Part shown: piece by piece, positions 1 through 5,130 of the stretch
How positions within the stretch are numbered: the stretch's first letter is position 1
Layout of the letters: the number at the start of each line of letters is the position of its first letter
Assembly (NCBI GenBank): GCA_005883865.1
Contig: VBAO01000181.1
Span: 1-5,130, forward strand
Source: Candidatus Segetimicrobium genomatis
GTDB lineage: Bacteria > Sysuimicrobiota > Sysuimicrobiia > Sysuimicrobiales > Segetimicrobiaceae
Direction of reading: 5' to 3'
Length of the DNA: 5,130 nt
Notes under the pieces: model-generated
Database searches by the model: none
What the model was told of the DNA's origin: nothing
Seen by the model: the letters and a program-made list of their open reading frames with translations, nothing else
Made by a program: the position numbers and the translations under genes

Positions 1-2
1 TG

Positions 3-482
3 GCGTTCGTGCTGGGGCACGAAACGACCCACGTCGCCCGCCGCCATGCCGTCGACCTGGCCCAGCGTGAGATGCAACTGCAGCTCGGCGCCGTCCTGAT
101 CACCCAGCTCCTCTTTGGAGGCAACCTGACCGCCTATCAAGTCTCTCAGATTGCAAGCGGGCTCCTCGGAGCGAAGTACTCTCGAGACAAGGAGTACGAA
201 GCCGACCATTACGGGGTGATCTACGCGCAGAAAGCAGGGTTCGACCCGAGGGCGTCCGTGCCGTTTTTCGAGCGCCTCGCGGGCCTGGAGCAGAAGCAGG
301 GCGCGCTCGGCACCGCGTTCGCCAGCCATCCGCCGACGCCCGATCGAATCAAGGCGATCCGGGATGAGCTCCGCCAGATGGGCTATCAGGTCGCGGGTCC
401 GGCCGCCGGCCCGGCGGAGGCATCGGCGGCGCTCCGGCCCGCCCCGGCCGACATCCCGGCGGCGTCGCCCGGCGACAGGTGA
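3..482 (+). CDS. M48-family zinc metalloprotease, 3' part (5' end outside window)
   Basis: This is the C-terminal part of a peptidase M48 protein (Oma1/BepA/LoiP-like), a family acting in membrane or periplasmic protein quality control. The frame is open from base 3, so the true start and any signal peptide lie upstream. The GTG at 9 sits inside the conserved block before the active site and is not a plausible start. The zinc motif HETTH is at 18-32, in the usual context LGHE..HV.RRHA. The third ligand is expected in the EYEAD motif (192-206), and the SHPPTPDRI block near 325-350 matches the conserved S/T-H-P-x4-R-I of the family. After it comes a basic helix and an Ala/Pro-rich tail of about 35 residues ending at TGA 480-482. 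The threonines in HETTH are slightly unusual, as most members have hydrophobic or small residues there, but both histidines and the glutamate are present. The family call is firm; the subfamily and physiological substrate are not. Confidence 0.9.
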   Translation, partial: AFVLGHETTHVARRHAVDLAQREMQLQLGAVLITQLLFGGNLTAYQVSQIASGLLGAKYSRDKEYEADHYGVIYAQKAGFDPRASVPFFERLAGLEQKQGALGTAFASHPPTPDRIKAIRDELRQMGYQVAGPAAGPAEASAALRPAPADIPAASPGDR

Positions 483-487
483 CCGGG

Positions 488-511
488 GCCGCTCCGCGGC
501 TCTCTCGCGAG
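488..511 (+). repeat. Small hairpin and adjacent palindrome between the M48 and PHP genes
   Basis: GCCGC (488-492), loop TCC, GCGGC (496-500) form a perfect 5-bp stem, extendable outward by G-U, G-C and G-U pairs to 485/503. It is followed at once by the 8-nt palindrome CTCGCGAG (504-511), which ends 2 nt before the PHP ATG. There is no T-tract, so this is not a canonical intrinsic terminator. It may be a weak attenuator, may mask the start region, or may be chance in GC-rich DNA. Confidence 0.3.
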
Positions 512-513
512 TG

Positions 514-1395
514 ATGCCGACGAGGATCGCCGATCCCTACGCGGTCCCCGGCCGGTACCGCAAGGCGCAACTGCACTGCCACACGACCAACTCCGACGGC
601 GCCTACGCTCCGCGCGGGCTCCTCGAACGGTATCGGGCCGCGGGGTACACCTTCGTGGTGTTCACCGATCACGAGCGGGTCACCGCGTGCGAGGACCTCA
701 ACGATGAGACGTTCCTGGCGCTCCCGGGGGTGGAGACCGCGATCGGACGGCCGTTTTGGCCGCTCGGCCCGCACCTGGGACGGCTCGGCTCGCCGGGGCC
801 GCTGCGTGTGCGCGGGGCGCAGGCCGCGATCGACGCGACCGTCGCCGCCGGCGGCGTCGTCTCCCTGCATCACCCGGCGTGGACGGGCAACCTGGGGACG
901 GGCGCGTGGTCCGTCGCCGAGATGAGCGCGCTGCGCGGGTACCATCTGGTCGAGATCAGCAATCACCACAGCGCGAGCCGTACCGACGTGGAGCGGTGGG
1001 CGGCGGTGCTCGCCCGGCGCGGCCCCACCGCCCCGGTCGGCGGCGTCGCGGTCGACGACCTGCACCGGGACCGGGACTTCGATACCGGGTGGGTGCTGGT
1101 CAAGACCGCCGCCGTCACCCCCGAGGCGTTCCTCGGGGCGCTCCGAGCGCTCGCCGTGGTCGCCTCGACGGGCCCGCGGGCGGAGTTCGGCTCGCGCGAT
1201 GGGGCGATCACCTGCGTCACGGAGGCGCGGGGGATCCGGTTCCTCGACGCCGGCGGCCGCGTGCGGTGCGAGGCGTCGGGCCCCGAGGCCGCGTACGCGC
1301 CCCGGGGCGACGAAGGCTTCGTTCGCGTGGAATGCGCGGATGCCGCGGGCCGGGCCGCGTGGTCGCAGGCATTCTGGATCTCGCGGGACGCGTAG
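514..1395 (+). CDS. PHP-superfamily metal-dependent phosphoesterase-like protein
   Basis: This 293-residue protein has a PHP domain, a trinuclear-metal hydrolase fold found in phosphoesterases and related enzymes. Metal-ligand motifs appear in order: HxH at residues 21-23 (LHCHTTNSDG), DH at 52-53 (FTDHE), Glu74 in PGVE, His87, the HHP motif at 119-121, and D-x-H at 182-184 (AVDDLH). The C-terminal part (about 190-293) matches the extension of CehA-type PHP proteins: GWVLVK, the ASTGP motif, then beta-rich sequence ending in AWSQAFWI. No signal peptide is evident, so it is probably cytoplasmic. ATG 514 was chosen because the conserved domain starts about 15 residues later; GTG 511 is directly upstream in frame. 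The frame stays open back to ATG 364, but that would overlap the M48 gene and add an Arg/Pro-rich, non-conserved N-terminus. No Shine-Dalgarno sequence is visible. The substrate is unknown; nucleotide- or sugar-phosphate hydrolysis are family-based possibilities only. Confidence 0.88.
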   Translation: MPTRIADPYAVPGRYRKAQLHCHTTNSDGAYAPRGLLERYRAAGYTFVVFTDHERVTACEDLNDETFLALPGVETAIGRPFWPLGPHLGRLGSPGPLRVRGAQAAIDATVAAGGVVSLHHPAWTGNLGTGAWSVAEMSALRGYHLVEISNHHSASRTDVERWAAVLARRGPTAPVGGVAVDDLHRDRDFDTGWVLVKTAAVTPEAFLGALRALAVVASTGPRAEFGSRDGAITCVTEARGIRFLDAGGRVRCEASGPEAAYAPRGDEGFVRVECADAAGRAAWSQAFWISRDA

Positions 1396-1397
1396 AG

Positions 1398-1409
1398 TAT
1401 AATCGCAGC
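1398..1409 (+). promoter_or_regulatory. Probable -10 promoter element for a leaderless transcript of the LpxB-like operon
   Basis: A perfect TATAAT lies at 1398-1403, just after the PHP stop (1393-1395) and 6 nt before the ATG at 1410. In such GC-rich DNA this AT run stands out. The usual 6-8 nt from the -10 box to the transcription start would put +1 at or next to the A of the ATG, so the mRNA would have no 5' leader. That fits the absence of a Shine-Dalgarno sequence in 1396-1409. At 17-nt spacing the -35 position (1375-1380, TGGATC) matches the consensus only weakly (3 of 6). Leaderless genes with this arrangement are common in Deinococcus-Thermus and Actinobacteria; its use here is inferred. 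Confidence 0.6.
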
Positions 1410-2660
1410 ATGAAATCCGCCGTCGCGGACGGTGAGATCGTCTCGGCGAGCGCGAGCGTGCGCACGAGGGAGCTCGTCCTCGTGGCGAACAGCCCGGGCG
1501 AGGTGTCCTACCAGGCGATTCCGATGGCCCGGGCCGCCCGGGAGTGGGCGGGATCCCTGGGGCTCCCCCTGGCCGTCTCCCTCATCCTGCCCCCGTGCCA
1601 GTGGGCGAGCGGCCAGGAGGCCGCGGTGGCCCGGCGGGCCGGCGTCTTCGAGCGCATCTACACCCCGTGGGACTGCCTGGCGTTTGCCGCCCGGCTGCGG
1701 CGGTTCCCGGCGCCGGGTCCGGGGTGCGTGCTGCACTTCGGGGGCGACCTGTGGTACTCCGCGACGCTGGCCCGCCGGTTTCGATTCTCCGCGTTCGCCT
1801 ACGTCGAATCGTCCCAACCGATCCTGCCGCGCGCCCGCTGGTTCACGCGGGTGTTCCTCCCGTCGGGCGCGCTCGCGGACCGGTTGATCGCGAAGGGCGC
1901 GCCGCGGGACCGTCTCTCCGTGGTCGGGGATCTCAGGGTGGAGCACCTCCAGTCCATCCGCTCGACGACGCCCCGAGCGCGCTCCGGCCGGCGGGTGGCC
2001 CTGTTCCCGGGAAGCCGGCGCTGGATCGTGCGCATCGCCCTCCCCTACATCCTGGAGCTCGTGCCGGCGATGCGCGCGCTCCGGCCCGACCTCAGGTTCT
2101 CGTTGATCGCCTCGCCGTTTCTCTCGCGCCGGATGCTCGCGGATCTGCTGGCCCGCCACGCGCGCGCCCTGGCGCGCTCCGGCGTCGAGGTCGTGGAAGA
2201 GGATCACCTGAGGGCGATGGCGGCGTGCGACCTCGCGCTCACCTATCCCGGCTCGAACAACGACGAGCTCGCCATCCTCGGGGTGCCGATGCTGGTGGTC
2301 TTCCCGCTGGAGCGCGTCGGGTCGATCCGCACCCCCGGGCTGAGCGAGTGGGTGGGCCGGGTCCCCGGGATCGCCAACCTCGTGAAGGCGGTGGTCGTCG
2401 GCCGGTACCTCCGCCATCACCGCCTGCTCGCCTGGCCCAACCGGCACGCGGGCCGCATGGTGGTTCCGGAACTCGTCGGCCGGCTCACCCCGGCTCAGGT
2501 CGCCCGCAGGGCCGTGGAGATGTTGGACGACGAGGCCGGCCTCGTCCGGATGTCGCAAGACCTGCGGGCCCTGTACGCGAACTCCGAGTCCACCGCCCGG
2601 CGCATGCTGGGGGAAATGGCCCCCTTCCTGGAGCGGCAGCCGGGTCATCACGCGGCGTGA
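1410..2660 (+). CDS. LpxB-like (lipid-A-disaccharide synthase family) GT-B glycosyltransferase
   Basis: This 416-residue protein is close to the usual LpxB length (about 380-400) plus a roughly 20-residue N-terminal extension. LpxB joins UDP-2,3-diacylglucosamine to lipid X on the cytosolic face of the inner membrane. Visible motifs: NSPGEVS at residues 27-33, at the position of the LpxB GEASGD loop; HFGGD near 110-114, at the place of the LpxB PDFN segment; FPGSR at 199-203, matching the LpxB LPGSR; YPGSNNDELAILGVP at 279-293, the GT-B donor-binding region, where LpxB has a GT..LE...GVP pattern; and WPNRHAGR followed by VVPEL at 342-355, matching LPN-x-AGR-x-VPEL. The N-terminus resembles cyanobacterial proteins beginning SNGPGEV. 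ATG 1410 follows the TATAAT element directly. The last 4 bases overlap the next gene. Family membership is strong; whether it makes lipid A disaccharide or uses another acyl-sugar cannot be told, because the catalytic N-terminal motif is divergent. Confidence 0.85.
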   Translation: MKSAVADGEIVSASASVRTRELVLVANSPGEVSYQAIPMARAAREWAGSLGLPLAVSLILPPCQWASGQEAAVARRAGVFERIYTPWDCLAFAARLRRFPAPGPGCVLHFGGDLWYSATLARRFRFSAFAYVESSQPILPRARWFTRVFLPSGALADRLIAKGAPRDRLSVVGDLRVEHLQSIRSTTPRARSGRRVALFPGSRRWIVRIALPYILELVPAMRALRPDLRFSLIASPFLSRRMLADLLARHARALARSGVEVVEEDHLRAMAACDLALTYPGSNNDELAILGVPMLVVFPLERVGSIRTPGLSEWVGRVPGIANLVKAVVVGRYLRHHRLLAWPNRHAGRMVVPELVGRLTPAQVARRAVEMLDDEAGLVRMSQDLRALYANSESTARRMLGEMAPFLERQPGHHAA

Positions 2661-3823
2661 GCCTCGGACGGATCCTGGTCGTCAGCAATGGATACGCGGA
2701 AGATGTCGGGGCCACGGCCATCATCCGCGCCCTGCCGCTCCGCGACGTCTCGGTCTCGGTCTATCCCCTGGTGGGGCACGGCGGGCACTTTCCGCCCGAG
2801 ATCACGCTCCTCGACCCCCGAGGTGATTTTCCCAGCCGCGGGTTCGGCCTCAGGGCCGGCTGGGCGGCCCTCGCGGCTCTTGGAAAAGACGTGATGCACG
2901 GGTTGATCGGATTCTGGAGGGCGCAGCGCCGGACGCTGCGCGCCCAGCGGGGGCGCCAGGACCTCGTCCTCGCCGTGGGGGACGTCTACTGCCTCGCGAT
3001 GGCGAGCGCGGCGGGCGGGCCGACCGTCTACCTCGTGGCGCCGAAGTCCGAGTATATCGCGCCCCACAGCCGGCTGGAGGTGTGGCTGATCCGGCGGCTG
3101 GCCTGCGAGGTGTTCACCCGGGACGAATTGACCGCGACGGCGCTCGTGCATCGCGGCATCAAGGCTCAGTACCTCGGGTTTTGGCCGATGGACGCGTTGA
3201 CGTTCACGGGAGAGACCTTCGGCCTGCCCCCCGATCGTCCGGTGGTGACCCTGCTCGCGGGCAGCAAGCCGCCGGCGTTCGACAACCTCCTGCTCCTCCT
3301 GCGCGCGGCGAGCGGGGCGGCGGCGGCGGCGGCCGCCCCGGCCCCCGCGGTCCTCGTCGCGTGGGCGCCCCAGCTCTCCCCCGACCGGCTGCGCGAGCGG
3401 GTGGCGTCTGCCGGGGGGGTCTGGATGGACGCGGGCCGCTTCCGGTTCGACGGCATCGACATCACGGTCACCACCGACCGGTACGCGGACGCCCTGAGGC
3501 GCGCCACCGTCGTCCTGGGAATGGCCGGGGGCGCGAACGAGCAGGCGGCCGGGCTGGGCAAGCCGGTGGTCGCGTTTCCCGGGACCGGCCCGCAGTTCAC
3601 GCGCCGGTTCCTGGAGGAGCAGCAGCGCCTGCTGGGGGACGCCCTGGTCGCGACCTCGAACTGGCAGGATGCGGCCGCGACCCTCGCGCATCTCCTCGGC
3701 GACCCGCGCGAGCGGGAGCGTCGTGGCCAGGTCGGGCTCCGGCGCCTGGGAGGGACGGGGTCGGCGGCCGCGATCGCCCGGCGGCTGCTCGACCGGCTGG
3801 CCCTCGATCGGCCCAGCGCGTAG
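2657..3823 (+). CDS. Second LpxB-related glycosyltransferase-like protein
   Basis: This 388-residue protein starts at GTG 2657 inside the preceding TGA (GTGA overlap), so translation is probably coupled. It resembles the lipid-A-disaccharide synthase-related family recalled as TIGR03492, known mainly from Cyanobacteria and Deinococcus-Thermus. Matching blocks are SNGYAED at residues 10-16 (family: NGHGED), VGHGG followed by PSRGF in the N-domain, VGDVYCL from 107, a LGFWPMD block around 174-180, LAGSKPPAFDNL from about 200 (the PGSR-type loop with Lys for Arg), and GGANEQAAGLGKPVVAFPG continuing into TGPQFTRRF, from 291. The order of blocks implies a two-domain GT-B fold without membrane helices. 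A run of seven alanines follows AFDNLLLLLRAASG and looks like an expanded loop. It is clearly different from its upstream neighbour, so the two are not a recent duplication. The reaction has not been established for the family as far as I know; glycosyl transfer is inferred. Confidence 0.82.
   Translation: MSLGRILVVSNGYAEDVGATAIIRALPLRDVSVSVYPLVGHGGHFPPEITLLDPRGDFPSRGFGLRAGWAALAALGKDVMHGLIGFWRAQRRTLRAQRGRQDLVLAVGDVYCLAMASAAGGPTVYLVAPKSEYIAPHSRLEVWLIRRLACEVFTRDELTATALVHRGIKAQYLGFWPMDALTFTGETFGLPPDRPVVTLLAGSKPPAFDNLLLLLRAASGAAAAAAAPAPAVLVAWAPQLSPDRLRERVASAGGVWMDAGRFRFDGIDITVTTDRYADALRRATVVLGMAGGANEQAAGLGKPVVAFPGTGPQFTRRFLEEQQRLLGDALVATSNWQDAAATLAHLLGDPRERERRGQVGLRRLGGTGSAAAIARRLLDRLALDRPSA
3316..3333 (+). 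repeat. (GGC)6 trinucleotide run encoding poly-Ala
   Basis: Six consecutive GGC units, read in frame as GCG codons, give most of a seven-alanine run in the second LpxB-related protein, followed by PAPA. The unit is 3 nt, so length change would alter the loop without breaking the frame. Confidence 0.8.
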
Positions 3824-5130
3824 TGGCTTCCTCCTCGGGGACGCGGGCGCCCGGGGAGCGGTGGTGGCTTGCGCTCCTGCTCGCCGCCTGCGCGGTCCTC
3901 GATCTGTACCGCCTCGGCGCGCCGTCGCTCTTCGATCAAGACGAGAGCCAGTACGGCGAGATCGCGGTGGAGATGGCCCAGACCGGCGATCCGGTGACGC
4001 TGCACGCGAACGGCCAGCCCTGGTACGTGCATCCCCCGTTCTACATGTGGCTCGTCGCCGCCACCGGGCGCGTCCTGGGGGTCTCCGAGTTCACCATCCG
4101 CGTGTGGTCCGTGGTCTTCAGCATCCTCGCCGTGTACGCCACCGTGCTCCTCGGCCGCGCGCTGTTCAACGGCCGGGTGGGGCTCCTGGCCGGCGCGATC
4201 CTGGCCGTGACGCTCCAGTACCTGATGCAGTCCCGCCTGGCGGTCTTCGACACGGTCCTGATGGCCTGGATGCTGCTGGCGTTCTACGCGTTCGTCCATG
4301 GCTATCGCTCGGGGCGGCGGAGCGCGTACCTCTGGTTCTTTCTCTTCGCGGGGCTCGCCACGATCACCAAGGGGCCGATCGGGCTCATCCTCCCGGGCCT
4401 CGTGATCGCGGCGTTCATCACCGTGCGCCGCGCCTGGTCGCGCTGGCGGGAGGTGCCGTGGGCGGCCGGGCTCGCCGTATACGCGGCCGCGGGGCTCTCG
4501 TGGTATGCGCTGGAGACGCTCCTGCACGGGTCGGCCTTCATCGCATCGAACATCGGCCACTACATGCTCGGGCGGTTTTTCGGGGTGGTGGAGAAGCACT
4601 CCGCGCCCTGGTATTTCTACGTTCCGGTGGTGCTGCTGGGGGCGTTCCCGTGGACGACATTCTGGCCGGCGGCGGCGGCGCTGCACCTGCGGCGCCGGCG
4701 AACGTCGGACGGCAGCCTCCTGGTCCTGCTCGGGGTTGCCGTGCCGTTTCTCTTCTACACGGCGGCCCAGACCAAACTCCCCGGCTACATCATGCCGGTG
4801 CTGCCGTTTGCCGCGATCGGCGTCGCATCGCCGCGCTCGTGGTCCTCGTCGGGGCGCTCTTCTGGGCGGTCGCGGCGTTCGTGGGCGGGCAGTACCCCGA
4901 GGCCTTCCGCGCCGCGGGGCCCGCGCTGCTCGCTCCCGCGGGCATGCTCGTGGCCGGGGTCGGGATCGCCCTCCTGGTGTCGCTGCGAGGGGCGGCGATC
5001 GCCGCGTTCGCCGTGCTGTGCGCGACGATGGCCGTGACCTGGCTCGCGCTGCTGACGTGGGTCCTGCCGCTCGCCGAAGCCCAGAAACCGATGAAACCCC
5101 TGGCGCAGGCGATCACCGCGATCATGGGTC
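3823..5130 (+). CDS. ArnT/PMT-like (GT83-type) membrane glycosyltransferase, frame-disrupted and cut by window end
   Basis: This polytopic inner-membrane transferase of the ArnT/PMT group (GT-C fold) would move a sugar from a polyprenyl-phosphate carrier to a periplasm-facing acceptor. GTG 3823 shares its G with the previous TAG. Helix 1 is about residues 14-31, then the catalytic-loop motif DQDE (38-41) and the HPPFYMWL block (70-77), equivalent to the family's KPPLxYW. Further features are R138 and D143 in QSRLAVFD, TKGPIGL (182-188), and TKLPGYIMPVLP near 317-328, equivalent to the family's KLPxYxLP. Up to about residue 335 (4827) the frame with codons starting at 3823+3n is good. Beyond it becomes Ser/Arg/Pro-rich nonsense and stops at 5035-5037. 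A hydrophobic continuation (ALVVLVGALFW, then VLPLAEAQKPMKPLAQAI) runs from about 4827 in the frame one base earlier, open to the edge. Its end resembles the family's post-membrane segment, so it is one gene with a frameshift. Substrate unknown; ArnT proper modifies lipid A, but specificity is not readable. Confidence 0.82.
4810..4835 (+). other. Frameshift junction within the GT83-type gene
   Basis: Upstream codons read PVLPFAAIGVA (to 4827), and downstream codons in the frame one base earlier read RIAALVVLVGALFW (from 4824). Either a net loss of one base (or 3n+1) or a gain of two explains the switch. No slippery heptamer or long homopolymer is at the junction. A 5-bp inverted repeat GCGAT (4813-4817) / ATCGC (4827-4831) flanks it. 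Related proteins usually have a charged loop between these two helices, so several residues may be missing. A real pseudogene, an assembly or sequencing error and a deletion cannot be told apart here. Confidence 0.75.

Noticed and set aside
488..511. Intrinsic terminator after the M48 gene
   Set aside because: The hairpin is short and no T-tract follows, so only an inverted repeat is reported.
364..513. Upstream extension of the PHP gene to ATG 364
   Set aside because: It overlaps the conserved 3' part of the M48 gene and encodes an Arg/Pro-rich stretch with no family match; the PHP domain begins just after 514.
349..1065. Minus-strand open frame of 238 codons
   Set aside because: Antisense to the M48 and PHP genes, composition typical of a shadow frame.
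756..1409. Upstream extension of the first LpxB-like gene into the PHP gene
   Set aside because: The added residues are Arg/Gly-rich shadow sequence. ATG 1410 is supported by the TATAAT placement and by the start of family-like sequence soon after.
963..2651. Long minus-strand open frame of 562 codons
   Set aside because: It lies opposite the LpxB-like and PHP genes, has Arg/Gly/Pro/His-rich low-complexity translation and no recognisable domain. This is the usual antisense shadow of GC-rich codons.
3082..3822. Upstream extension of the ArnT/PMT-like gene into the preceding gene
   Set aside because: The extension is Gly/Arg/Pro-rich shadow of a conserved protein; the first transmembrane helix begins shortly after GTG 3823.
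3166..4686. Long minus-strand open frame of 506 codons
   Set aside because: It is opposite two well-supported genes, and its Arg/Pro/Glu/His-rich translation matches no family and contains no domain.
4806..4860. Programmed -1 ribosomal frameshift in the ArnT/PMT-like gene
   Set aside because: No X-XXY-YYZ slippery heptamer and no convincing downstream pseudoknot; the 5-bp inverted repeat is too small. A deletion or sequence error is simpler.
4790..5125. Minus-strand open frame of 111 codons at the right edge
   Set aside because: Ala/Thr/Ser-rich translation without motifs, opposite the hydrophobic continuation of the ArnT/PMT-like gene.

Overview
The window is GC-rich DNA (roughly 70% G+C by eye) and almost fully coding. 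Every gene is on the + strand, with gaps of 31 nt or less or with overlaps. No RNA gene, CRISPR array, insertion sequence or origin was seen, and no stretch over 300 bases lacks a gene. Very GC-rich codons, GTG starts, almost no Shine-Dalgarno sequences and LpxB-related glycosyltransferases of the kind known from Cyanobacteria and Deinococcus-Thermus suggest a GC-rich, probably diderm, deep-branching bacterium (for example a Deinococcota-, Armatimonadota- or CSP1-3-like lineage). The lineage is inference; the window has no phylogenetic marker.

Layout: (1) 3-482, the 3'-terminal part of an M48-family zinc metalloprotease gene, open at the left edge. (2) 514-1395, a PHP-superfamily metal-dependent phosphoesterase-like protein, separated from gene 1 by 31 nt holding a small hairpin. 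(3) 1410-2660, an LpxB-like (GT-B fold) glycosyltransferase, preceded by a perfect TATAAT placed so that its transcript would begin at or next to the ATG. (4) 2657-3823, a second, divergent LpxB-related protein that starts inside the stop of gene 3. (5) 3823 to the window end, an ArnT/PMT-like membrane glycosyltransferase that starts on the last base of the stop of gene 4. Its reading frame breaks near 4810-4835 and continues in another frame to the edge.

Genes 3-5 look like one translationally coupled operon for a cell-envelope glycolipid or lipid-linked sugar: two cytosolic GT-B enzymes of the lipid A disaccharide synthase type followed by a polytopic transferase that would use a polyprenyl-phosphate sugar. 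The actual substrates cannot be read from the sequence. Genes 1 and 2 look like separate housekeeping neighbours. The best candidates for follow-up are the tandem pair of different LpxB-like proteins coupled to a GT83-type enzyme, the apparent leaderless promoter before the pair, and the frame disruption in gene 5.
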